A DNA stretch of 64,000 nucleotides from Typhlomys cinereus (lineage: Eukaryota; Chordata; Mammalia; Rodentia; Platacanthomyidae), in contig JALPQD010000004.1 of NCBI GenBank assembly GCA_023101885.1, positions 11,305,688 through 11,369,687 of the forward strand. Reading direction: 5' to 3'. The position numbers and the translations under genes were made by a program. The notes beneath the pieces were generated by a model. The model searched no databases, was not told the DNA's origin, and worked only from the letters and a program-made list of their open reading frames with translations. Shown one piece after another: positions 48,660 through 58,846 of the stretch (within the stretch, counting starts at the first letter, position 1; each line of letters begins with the position of its first letter).

Positions 48660-49665
48660 TGTGTCCAACTGAGCCTAGAACATGACCAAAAGCACTAAGG
48701 AGAGATAAATGTAATATTCACTCTAAAATCTCTGATCAGAAAACTAAGTTTCCTTGTAAAGCAAAGTTGACATTTTGAAGAACACCTGCTACTGGAAATA
48801 TTTGTTTATAGTTTTTAATTCATTTGTTTGTTTGGGTTTAAACCACGCTGGGATGTTCTCTATGGTATTGTTTGTATGACAAAGCCAATTATCATCTTAC
48901 TTTATTCCCGGATCCTGTAGATAAGCAAAATTGGCAATACGAGGGAGCCTATGTCTCCTCCATATAAACAGAGGGCATGAGCTGAGTTTCTCTAGAAAGA
49001 ATACCAAATAACAAAATTATAGAATAAATTAAAGAGAAAGAATAGAGCCAAGGGTCATTCTAATTCTATGTTATGAAAAATGCATACTTTACAACATGAA
49101 AACATAAGCCACAAATGAAAGCCACAAATCTAATCTCTTATTATTAATACCAACAGTGCCAAACACAGTGAAAACATTATCCTTTTCTTATTATACAAGC
49201 CGCTCAGTTGGAATGCAAAGAAATTGTTTTGAATTAAAACATAGATCACAATCACTCAGAGGGAAAGCTTATTTTGTCTGGTGGACTTGGGGAAAATAAA
49301 TCTAGGAATAATGTGAAAAAAAAAAGAGACCTAGATTAGTCACAGCTGATCACCTTCCACAAAGAATGTAATTTATTCAGCAATGAAATTCTCAGAACCC
49401 CTTTGATAATAGCTACTTTCATCCTCACAGGCCAATATTTGTTAACTTTATCTAATTTTAAAAGAATAGTAAAATTAGTATCTCTTAGGGAAAATTGAGA
49501 AAAAATGTGTCCATAATTTAAGATGTTTTTTCATACAAATGAAAGTCATTTTTACTTTGATTCTTGTCAACATCAGTGAAGCAGTACCTTTGATATGTTG
49601 ACATTAGGACCTGTAATTTTTGAAAGTGTCAATCAGGCAGTAATCATTCTACATTAAGTCCATGT
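48660..49665. other. Intergenic sequence, no gene seen
   Basis: No exon, RNA gene or confident repeat was recognised. Confidence 0.5.
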
Positions 49666-49669
49666 CTGC

Positions 49670-49925
49670 GTGAATAGGAACTCCCTGTGCTCTGAACACA
49701 GGACACAGTTCATTTTCTTCCCTTTATCTCTTTGTCCATCACAACTGACTTTAATAGCAGATAGATGGTTTGAGAACACAATTGCTGAGTTATTTAGTGC
49801 TTATTCTACGGATATTTGTTGAGGTATTGGGCAACTCACTAGGAATGAAGCAATGAATAAAGGGCATGTGTGTCTTTATCTGCATGAAGTCCATTGAAAT
49901 AAAAGAATAAACCCTAAGCCAAACA
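49670..49925. repeat. First member of a diverged local repeat pair (L2-like 3' part)
   Basis: It shares the block order 'gaacacagg...cagttcatt', 'gagaacaca', 'gatatttgtt', 'aagcaatgaataa' and 'attgaaataaaagaat' with 52,495-52,740. The segment around 'actcactaggaatgaagcaa' resembles the 3' end of L2 LINEs. Confidence 0.65.
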
Positions 49926-50289
49926 CTGGTAGTGAGTGTTACCTTAGGGGAGTGATAGGAAAGAAATCAGGCTTCCAAAGACAGGTGACATTGATAAAGG
50001 GCAGCCTGAGGCTTGAAGGATGAGCAGGAGGTGTCCAGCTCACAGTATTCAGCATCTAAGGGAAAACAAATTATTTGTATTTGTCAGTTCATTCTTCCAT
50101 GCGCCCTGCCCTCGGACATGCTTAGCACAAGCGGCACAGCAAAGGAGTCATCAGCCACTGAGTCAAGTTTGACTCTCCCAAGATCCACAAACACTTGGGA
50201 TGTTTTTCTTTTAGTCTTAACTTCAGGTTTGGGCTTTGTAAAAAAAATAAATGAATAAGTACTACTAATAATGATAAAACAAAAACAAG

Positions 50290-50646
50290 CCTAAAGTGGA
50301 GCTGGAGAGATGGCTTCCTGGACAGGGTTAGGAACACTTTTCATATAGTCATGAGCTCCTGAGTATGTCTGCCAGCACCCCTGTTGCAAGCCAGGAGTGG
50401 TCTCCCACACTCCTGTAAACTCTAGCCCTGTTGGGAATGGAGTCAGGAGGACCACTGGGGCTCCTGACAGTCTCACTTCCCCACCCTCCCCACCTCCCAA
50501 AAAAGAACACATGAGCATGAGTTTCAGGGACAGGCCCTGTCTCAAAAGAATAAGGAAGAGAATAATAGAAGAGGACATCCAACACCCTCATATAGTCTCT
50601 ATGCTTGTGCACAGGCATGCACATACACACACACACACACACACAA
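50290..50646 (+). mobile_element. Old B2/B4-like SINE
   Basis: 'gagctggagagatggcttcc' head, a long diverged body and a (CA)n tail at about 50,624-50,645. Confidence 0.55.
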
Positions 50647-50694
50647 AGAGGCATTTTTTAAAAGCCTGTATCTCATTTTTCCACAACTTTTTTT

Positions 50695-51490
50695 AAGTTA
50701 TTTTATTTTTCTAGTTTTACAAGCATATCGAGTACTCATCCCACTTCCTCCATCCCCCCTCCCACCTATCCCCTTCCCCTCCCTTCTTCAATGCATCCCA
50801 CTCCTTCTCACCCTCCTGCCTGCCAACCTTCATAGACCCCAGGGCTCCCTCGGGCCTGTCCACTCTTTTTTTTTTAATGTTTCTACTTTTACAGGCATTT
50901 TGAGTACTTATCTCTGCTTCCCTCTTGTCTCTCCCTCCTATCCCTCCATCAGTCCCACCCTCTTTCCTGTCTGATTCTATGGATCCCAGAGTTGCCCCTG
51001 ACCCATATTCTCCTGTGGGGGTTCAGGCCTCTGTGGTACACCAGGTTGCCTCTCATTGGGTCATCCCACTGAAAGGAGTATTTCCCTTCACTCACCCAAC
51101 TTCAGTCCCCAAGGTTTCCACTATACAGTCTTATCTCTCTTGAGTTCCTCAATATTCTATGGAAGCATGTTGGTATGTTAGTCATTATGCAGGACTGGTT
51201 AGGACAAGTCTTACTCTAGTGAGTTCCCAGATGCAGCAGTACTATCATAAGTAGTATGTCTTGTCCAATGGTGAACCTTCCCATTTTTAGGTCTTTATAT
51301 TCTCACCACCCCCTCTTCTGTGAGGTTCCCAAAGCCTTAGGATGGGGAGATTAGGTTGATTTGATTTTGGGTGCGTCCTGCTGAGTTACCAGCACTCTGC
51401 ATTATGGTTGTCCACTGCTGGCCACTTCACTGCTCCTCTGGTGTCTAGACTGCATCCTGTCAAGGTATTGGGATTCTCTACTTTTCTTGA
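50695..51490 (-). mobile_element. Old LINE-1 3'UTR, antisense, with a partial repeat of its end
   Basis: Two successive antisense ends ('gttttacaagcatatcgagtac' at about 50,715 and 'ttttacaggcattttgagtac' at about 50,888) precede one long 3'UTR body. The block 'ccttaggatggggagattag' is the reverse of the sense block near 290-310. This suggests insertion of one L1 tail next to another. Confidence 0.65.
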
Positions 51491-51747
51491 TTTTTCTACA
51501 ACTTTTTACTTCAATAAGGAAGGTTACATAGAAATTTGCACCTCCTCTTTGGAAGAGCAGTTTTTAAGCCTGTGTCCAATTCAGGGAATTCACAAAATGA
51601 TATCTTTTCTTCACTTCCTTGGCTTCTAAAGAGCATGGAACATTTTGTTCATTATGAATACATGCAATATACCATGGAAGAGCTGTATTACCTATGACTT
51701 TGCCAAAACTACCAAGGCATGTTCCTGTCACAGCATTGTTAATGCAT

Positions 51748-52354
51748 TGTCCGGACCCACGAACCAGCGCCAATCCAGACCTACAAACGCAGGAATCTGA
51801 AGTGGGAGTGGTAGGAATTAAAAGTTTCAGGCTTTGTGTCAGAGGAGGCCTTGGATGTCCCTTATCATCCAAGCCAACTTTATTGTAACAGGGGTTACAG
51901 GGGTTTTATAATCAAGAAGCCAGGGCCAAATTCTTTACAGAATTATGTAAAGCACATACATTTTGGTTCACAAAGAAAAGTCAGGAGTGACACCCAGTTG
52001 CCCTGGGATGACATGTCCCAGGTATGCTAAACAGGCATGGCAGGCTGTTGCTAAAAGAGGAAGGAACATATGCCTCAAAACACAGTTACTAGGCCCGCGG
52101 GTTAGTGCATTAACGTCCCTTTAAATAAGCAGGAAAGAACTGATGGGAAGGAACAGCCCAGCCAGTTTCTTAGAGAAACAAAAGCATCCAAAGGACCTGG
52201 AAGTTCTCTCTGCTCCCAAAGGGGAAGTTCGGCCTGCCATTGTGTTGCAGATAAGAGGCAAACTCAACCACCCAAGGGAGGAGTCACTCAACAGCCGGTT
52301 CAGTTGCTAATGTATCATCCAGAGAGCAGGCTTTTGGGCCCAACCACACCCACA
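51748..52354 (-). mobile_element. Solo LTR, class II (ERVK-like), with 6-bp TSD
   Basis: A 607-bp segment that reads TG...CA on the minus strand ('TGTGGGTGTGG' to 'GGTCCGGACA'), flanked by 'atgcat' at 51,742-51,747 and 52,355-52,360. On the minus strand a TATAAAA (51,904-51,910) is followed by an AATAAA signal (51,879-51,884), the promoter then polyadenylation order expected of an LTR. No gag, pol or env lies beside it, so it is a recombined solo LTR. A 6-bp TSD is typical of class II rodent ERVs. I cannot name the family. Confidence 0.8.
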
Positions 52355-52494
52355 ATGCATACACTTCAAAATTGGTGCTTTCACCACTTCTCAGAAACCA
52401 CAGTGGCCATGAGGATTGCCTTTAGATCCCAAGTGCTCTTTCTGCTTCAGATGTTTAAGATGCAGGTCAACTACTGAGAACCTAGATGACTAAA

Positions 52495-52740
52495 GGGAGA
52501 CTGCACTGTGAACACAGGATGCAGTTCATTCTCTTCCTCATCACGCTGTCCATCAGGAATGATACTAATAGCAAACAGATTGTCTGAGAACACATGCGTT
52601 ACATATTTATGGTTTGTCCCACAGATATTTGTTTAGACACTGTGCTACTCACTGGGAATAAAGCAATGAATAAGGGGTGCCTGTGCCTTTGTCTACATGG
52701 AAGGTGTGATTAATTGAAATAAAAGAATCCCTATTTCAAG
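52495..52740. repeat. Second member of the diverged local repeat pair (L2-like 3' part)
   Basis: Partner of 49,670-49,925, about 2.8 kb away in the same orientation. The match extends over about 240 bp with many differences. Confidence 0.65.
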
Positions 52741-53042
52741 CACTTGCTGAAGAATGGCAAGTGGGTTTACCTTGGTAATCCACATCTCTCTGCTTCTTTT
52801 GGATGTCCTCTGCAATAGCTTTTTATTACACATGAACAGAGGTAAATCATCTTCATTTTTTGTCAAAAGTTTCTCAAACTGAACAGCTCCAAGATTACTA
52901 AAATGCAATTTATTTTAGTATTATAAACATAACACTAATGCATAAACAATCTTCACTATCACATCTCTTTAAAAATAAAAGTAAACTTTAACTTGCTAAT
53001 ACTAAATTGTATTATTTGATTTAGAATGCTGAAACAAAAACA

Positions 53043-53046
53043 CTAT
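53043..53046. repeat. Proviral target-site duplication, left
   Basis: 'ctat' immediately outside the 3' LTR. The same 4 bases lie at 61,318-61,321 outside the 5' LTR. A 4-bp duplication is characteristic of gammaretroviral integrase. Confidence 0.9.
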
Positions 53047-53429
53047 TGTTGGAACCAAAGTTCCTGCACCTGATCGAGCCCCTCAACTAAAGACACAGAG
53101 ATGCCAGAATTGATGCAAAGGCAAGAGGCTTTATTCACCAGCGCACTGGGGTCACCCTGCTTTTCGGGAGCAAGAGCGGACCTGAGCACCTAGAACTCGG
53201 GTTTTTTATAGGGCAGGGTACAAATTTCAAACATAGCAAACACAGCAAATGGGATGAAACGTCTGGTTATTGGTGATAAGGATGACTCAAGGGGTGAAGT
53301 ACAAGTCAGTATGACTAAGGGGTAAGGTACAGTTCAGTTCATCAAGAGTCAGCATGACTAAGGGGTAAGGTACAGGTCAGTTCATAAACAGGATTTCATG
53401 TTCATGTCCAACATATGTTTATGTCCACA
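53047..53429 (-). repeat. 3' LTR of the provirus (383 bp)
   Basis: It begins TGTGGACATAAAC and ends GGTTCCAACA on the minus strand. It carries a TATAAAA box, an AATAAA signal (plus-strand 'ctttattc') and two direct 43-bp U3 repeats at 53,304-53,346 and 53,347-53,389. The polypurine tract abuts its U3 end. Confidence 0.96.
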
Positions 53430-53442
53430 TTCCCCCCCTTTT
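53430..53442 (-). promoter_or_regulatory. Polypurine tract
   Basis: AAAAGGGGGGGAA on the minus strand, directly before the 3' LTR. This is the usual plus-strand DNA primer site of retroviruses. Confidence 0.92.
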
Positions 53443-53455
53443 CCTATAGTAAAAT

Positions 53456-55330
53456 TCAATCCTGAATTTCTAAGAGGCTCTCCTGTTCTTCAGCTTTCCC
53501 TTGCTCTTTGTACTGCTGTCTGAGTATCATGACTTGGATGGTACTGATTCTGTCTTTAACAAATGAAATGATCTTATTGACTATGCAGAGCCCAATGGTC
53601 ACAGCTAGGAGCAGAATTAGTAAGGGCCCAGCAAGGGTTGATACAAGGGTAGTGAGCCATGGGGACTTAGTAAACCAGGCTTCATACCAGTTTTGGCTTC
53701 TTTCTCTCTCTCTCTGTCTGTTGGCCAATCATTCCCTGAGTTTGGCTATAGTGTCCTTTATAACACCTAAGTGGTCTACGTACCAACAACACTCCTCCTT
53801 TAGGGCTGCACATCGTCCCCCTTCTTTCAGGAACAGAAGGTCTAACCCCCTACTGTTCTGTAAGACTACCTCTGAAAGTGAGATGAGAGACTCTTCTAGT
53901 TTGGAGATACCTTTCTCTGCTGCCAACAAATCTTCTGTCATAGCATCCCGTAGAGCAGAGAAGTGCTGTTCGGAGGTTATAATGGCTGCTGTACCAGTTC
54001 CTATACCAGCTACTCCTATGCCCAGTAATATGGCCAGTGTAATTGTAATGGGGTCTCTTCTGAATCGGGTTGGCTTAAAGTCATAAAAATCTAACACATC
54101 TCTTTCAGAGTGATAATAAACTCTTGGTACTAGTTGAACTAACACACAAAAATCTTTGGAGGAGTTAAACACTGCAGTTGAAACACACGGGGTGAGCCCT
54201 GTATTGCAGGCCCACCAGGAGTCGGTTTCTGGGACCAGATAAGCTCCGGTTGAGGAGTTAACAGTCATGGTGTTGTTACAAAGGGAGGAGTGTGAGCTCG
54301 TAGCCTTCCCTATGCATAGACCTCGCCCTGTTACCTCGAGGAGGGCTAATCTATGTTTTTCTCCCCAGGAACAGAAATGATGGGATGTGTGGTAGGACAC
54401 TTTCCCATTTTTGGCCACCCCCTCATAATAAGGGGGGGTCATCCCTACACACAACCAGCAGGCAGTTGTTAAGTTAGAGTCTGTCTGGTTCAGTACTTGA
54501 AAGGCCCCTTTCACCAAATTAAAAATTCTTGTTTGAGAGTCAGATTCTTGTCCTGAAGTGGGAGAGGCTAGGATCAGGGAATTAGTTGGGGTGCTGGTCG
54601 GGGTTGTGGCACCAGAGCCACCAACGCTGTTGAAACTAGTGCCTTTGAGACTTGCTGTCCAAGGAGTAGGCCTTGATAAGACGGGGTTAGGTCCTATTGA
54701 AATGCTAAGGAGGTTTTCTATTTTAAGTTGAACAGTAAGGGTCGTCTTGACCCGGGCGATATAGCCTAATCCCCCAGGAATGTCCAACCTTCCAATCTGC
54801 TTGTTTCCCTTTGCTGGTGAAGGTCATAGTGATATTAGATTCTCCTCGGACCATCTCAGTAAATTTAATTAAATCTCCCCCCTTCGTTCTCCACCAGGCC
54901 TTAGTGTAAGTCTCGCAACCCCAAGAGGCACAATAGTAGGCTTCTGGCCCCCCGCATTTATGAGTGCGTTTTCCTCCTGGACATATATACCAATCGTTTA
55001 TCCTGCAAGGGGGGCGGTTTTCTTCTACCCCTTCAACAATGAGTGCATGCTTCATTATGTGATTCTGCCCTCTAAATTTCTTTGCTCCCGCTGTGTTTTC
55101 TATACATGCTCAGGAATCCTTAGCCAAGGTGCACAGGTCAAAGGAAAGGTCAAGGAACCAGACATTCAACAGGGTGGTTTTAGTGGCTAAGTTGAGGGTA
55201 AGACCTGTTTCTATATTGGTGATAGCCCATGTTAGTTTATAGGGTATGTGAGGGTTGCAGTTACCTAGCTGGAGCAGGGTTAGTAGAATCGACGCGGCGA
55301 CGCAAATTTTGAGGGGGTTGCCAGTCCTTT
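53456..55330 (-). pseudogene. env: env pseudogene (SU and TM)
   Basis: Gammaretrovirus-type envelope, broken. A hydrophobic signal-peptide-like run ('[19 protein letters not shown]') lies just after the integrase end, followed by a short SU N-terminus and a TGA at 55,110-55,112. The next part holds SU motifs 'CGGPEAYYCASWGCET' and is followed by a frameshift near 54,740. The 54,787-53,729 frame has the 'CWLC' disulfide motif, a cleavage-type 'RFRRD', a glycine/alanine-rich fusion peptide and the 'LQNSRGLDLLFLKEGG' immunosuppressive-type segment with a downstream CC pair. A TGA at 53,729-53,731 separates this from a membrane anchor and cytoplasmic tail ending at 53,456. No ATG is visible before the signal peptide in that frame. 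Confidence 0.93.
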
Positions 55331-55339
55331 CCAATGTCC

Positions 55340-58300
55340 ATAAGTCATCCTTGGAGGGTAGAGGTGCTTTCTTCACGTGAGACGCGTGGATCCAGGCGGC
55401 TACTCCTTCCACCTTCACTGCAGTGGGCATAGTCAGCAATACGGTGTAGGGTCCCTTCCAGTGAGGCTCTAATGTGCGGGTCTGGTGCCGATGGACAAGG
55501 ACGAAGTCCCTGACCTGGAACTGGTGCTTTGCAGCACTTGGCTCTCCGGGCTGGTAGGCTGCTGATATCCGTGTCCACAGGTCCACCTGCACCGCTTGTA
55601 GGCCTTCCAGCCTAGCACACAAGTTCAAATTATTACTGGGAACGAAACTCACAGGGTCCCCTATTTGGGTTATGGGGGCAGGGACACCATACAGTATTTC
55701 AAAAGGGGTAAGTCCCAGCTTTTTAGAGGGGGTATTCCTGGCCTGGAAGAGGGACAGGGGTAGGAGAGCCACCCAGTCTGACCCACCAGTCTCCATGGTC
55801 AATTTAGTTAAGGTCTGTTTTAGGGTTCTATTCATCCTTTCTACCTGTCCTGAACTCTGGGGTCTATATGCACAATGAAGTTTCCAATTAATCCCCAGAT
55901 ACCTGGCCACTCCCTGACTTACCTGGGCAACAAAGGCAGGTCCGTTATCGGACCCTATTACCTTGGGGACTCCAAATCGCAGAAAGATTTCTTCTAGGAT
56001 CTTCTTGACCACTATCAGGGCAGTCTCAGTCTTAGTTGGGAAGGCTTCCACCCATCCTGAGAAAGTGTCTAATACTAATAGATAGCGGTAGCCATATTTA
56101 GCTGGCAGAACCTCAGTGAAGTCCACTGAGCTCTAGGTCTGTCTCCGCGTTGTCTGTGGCCCATGGCTCCTGTCACTTTGTTTGCATTTATCATTTTACA
56201 TGTTTTGTATTTCTGGACTACTTTGGCGAAGAGGAGGTTCTCTTTAGGGATCATGAACTCGGTTGTTTTTAAGAGCTCTTTGATCTTTGCCTCTCCTAGG
56301 TGTGTCTAGCGGTGCATCTGGTCTATCAGGGTTTGGGCTTCCTTTCTAGGCAAAATTATTAACCCCCCTGGCACTCTCCAGACTCCTAGCCCAGGGTCAT
56401 ATTGTTTGTCCATTCCTGTCATCAGTCCTAGGTCCTCTGGGGTGTACTCGACCTTTGGGGTTGGCACTGAGTCTGTTATTTCTTCAATGGCTAGGGCTGT
56501 CATGGTTTGTGAGGCTGCCTTTCTGGCTTCCCTATCAGCCATGTTATTGCCTTTGGTCACTTTGTCCTTTCCCTTTTGATGCCCTGGGCAATGGATTATG
56601 CTTACTTTTTCAGGCAAGTGCAGGGCATCCAGCAGGTTAAGGATTTCTTCCCTATTCTTACTTTCTTTTCCTCCTGAGGTCAGGAGGCCCCTTTGCTGGT
56701 AGATGGCCCCATGAACATGGGCTGTAGCAAAAGCATACCGGCTGTCTGTGTAGATGTTCAATCGCCGCTTCTCACCCATCTCCAGTGCTTTTGTTAGAGT
56801 CGTCAGTTCTGCTTTCTGGGCAGAAGTCCCAGCTTGGAGGGCTGAAGCCCATATGACTTTTTCTCCATCCACCACTGCTGCTCCTGCCCTTCACTCTCCT
56901 TGGTCAAGAAAACTGCTTCTGTCTGTATACCTGGTCACCTCCGCATCTGGTAGTGGGCAGTCAGTTTGCGCCAACCATGGGCCTCGGCCAAGACCTGCAA
57001 GCAGTCGTGGGTCGGAGGTTCTAGGTCCGGGTCAGGCAAAAAGGTGGCTGGATTTAAGCCAGTAGGTGGGGCGAACGTGATCCGTTCGCTATTCAGGAGC
57101 AGGGTTTGATAGTGAGTCATTTGTGCATTTGTAAGCCAACGATCCGGTGGCTGCTGGACCACACTCTCAAGGGTGTGAGGGGCTGCTATGTCAAGTTCTG
57201 TCCCATAGTCAGTTTGTCCACATCTTTGACCAAAATGGCAGTGGCAGCTAATATGCGTAAGCAACTGGGCCAGCCCACGGCTACTGGGTCTAGTCTTTTA
57301 GACAGGTATGCTACGGGTCTCTTCCATGGCCCTAGTTGCTGAGTCAGGACTCCCTTTGCAATCCCTTGGTTTTCTGCCACATACAGGTGGAAGGGTTTGG
57401 TAACGTCAGGTAACCCAAGGGCAGGTGCTAACATTAATGCCTTTTTGACATTATCAAAGGCCGACTGCTCCTTTTCAGTCCAAATAAATGGCCCACTAGT
57501 CTTAGTCAATGTGTACAGAGGGGCTGCTAGTTCGGCGAACCCTGGTATCCAGAGTCTGCAGAACCCCGCTGTTCCCAGAAACTCCCTCATTTGTTTCGCA
57601 TTCTGGGGCGGCAGAATGTGGAACACAGTCTCTTTCCAGACCTCCGAAAGCCATCGCTTCCCGTCCTCAAGCAGGTACCCCAGGTAACTGACCTTTTTCC
57701 TGCAGATCTGAGCTTTCTTCGCCGATGCTCAATATCCTAGGTTGCCGAGCTCCCACAGTAGCCGCTTCGTTCCTTCGATGCAGGTGCATTCATCAGGAGC
57801 TGCCAGCAAGAGGTCATCTACATATTGTAGGAGGGTTACCTGTGGGTTCTGGGCTCAGAAGGATGTCAGGTCCTGGTGTAATGCTTCATCAAAGATTGTA
57901 GGTGAGTTTTTGAACCCTTGGGGGAGTCTGGTCCAGGTGAGCTGTCCCGATGTCCCAGAGTCTGGGTCTCTCCATTCGAAGGCAAAGATAGGCTGGATTT
58001 CGAGGGCCAGTCTCAAGCAGAAAAAGGCATCCTTTAAGTCCAGGACAATATACCAAACCCGATCTGGAAGAAGCGAACTCAGCAGAGTGTAAGGGTTTGG
58101 CACAGTGGGATGTATGTCTGCCACCCATTTATTTACCTCACGGAGGTCTTGCCCTGGTCGGTAGTCCTCCATTCCGGGCTTCTTTACCAGCAGCAGGGGC
58201 GTATTCCATGCTGATTGACACGGACGGAGGATTCCCTCTTCAAGTAGTCGGATGATGTGAGGTTTGATCCCTTTTCTGGCTTCAGTACTCATGGGGTACT

Positions 58301-58843
58301 GTCTGACTGCTATAGGGGTCGCCTGGGAGCACAACTCGACATGGATAGGTGGTCGCTGCTCGGCTCTCCTAGACCCCCTGTCTCGGCCCATGCCTTTGGG
58401 AAACAGCATAACCAAATTCCCATCTCTCCCTTAGTTTCTGGGGGTTGCTCGAACAAACGATGTTCATCTTCTAGCCTAACAGTCAGGACCTGCAAGGGCT
58501 TCCCTTGGGGATCTGTGACAGTTGACCCATGAGGAGTAAAATGTAGCTGGGCCCCCAATTTGGTTAGCAGATCTCTCCCTAGGAGGGGGTAGGGGCACTC
58601 TGGAATTACCAAGAAAGAGTGGGATACCCGGCCCATGCCTAGGTCCACCGTTCTTCGAGTAGTCCCTGAATATAGCTTATTTCCGGTGGCCCCTTGTACC
58701 CAGGACTTTTTCCCAGACCTACGTCCGTTGTCCTGGAGCAAGACAGAATGTTGGGCCCCTGTATCCACAAGGAAATTGGTTTTCTTCCCCTCCACTAGGA
58801 GAGTTACCCTAGGTTCAGGGAGGGGGTCTGAACCCTGACTCCC
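55340..58843 (-). pseudogene. pol: pro-pol pseudogene (protease, RT, RNase H, integrase)
   Basis: Protease carries 'LVDTGAQHS' and 'LLGRDLL' (ORF from 58,795). A frameshift near 58,365 precedes RT, which has 'LDLKDAFF', 'LPQGFKNSP' and YVDD (57,813-57,824). Stops TGA interrupt RT at 57,855-57,857 and 57,729-57,731, and frameshifts lie near 57,195 and 56,980. RNase H shows a TD pair, E, 'YTDSRYAF' and 'NNMADREARKAA', with a TGA at 56,891-56,893 and a TAG at 56,306-56,308. Integrase follows a shift near 56,130 with 'SDNGPAF' and '[17 protein letters not shown]', then the C-terminal domain to about 55,340. It has gammaretroviral order and length but cannot be translated through. Confidence 0.95.
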
Positions 58844-58846
58844 CTA
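58844..58846 (-). promoter_or_regulatory. In-frame TAG at the gag-pol junction (readthrough-type)
   Basis: On the minus strand a TAG follows 'GEESD' and is followed by GGG AGT CAG GGT. The protease frame opens directly after it in the same frame. Gammaretroviruses and relatives express Pol by readthrough of a UAG followed by a purine-rich pseudoknot region, and this site matches that design. Confidence 0.85.

Noticed and set aside
53508..54086. 192-codon plus-strand ORF opposite env TM
   Set aside because: It is antisense to the recognisable TM sequence, and no independent domain is visible.
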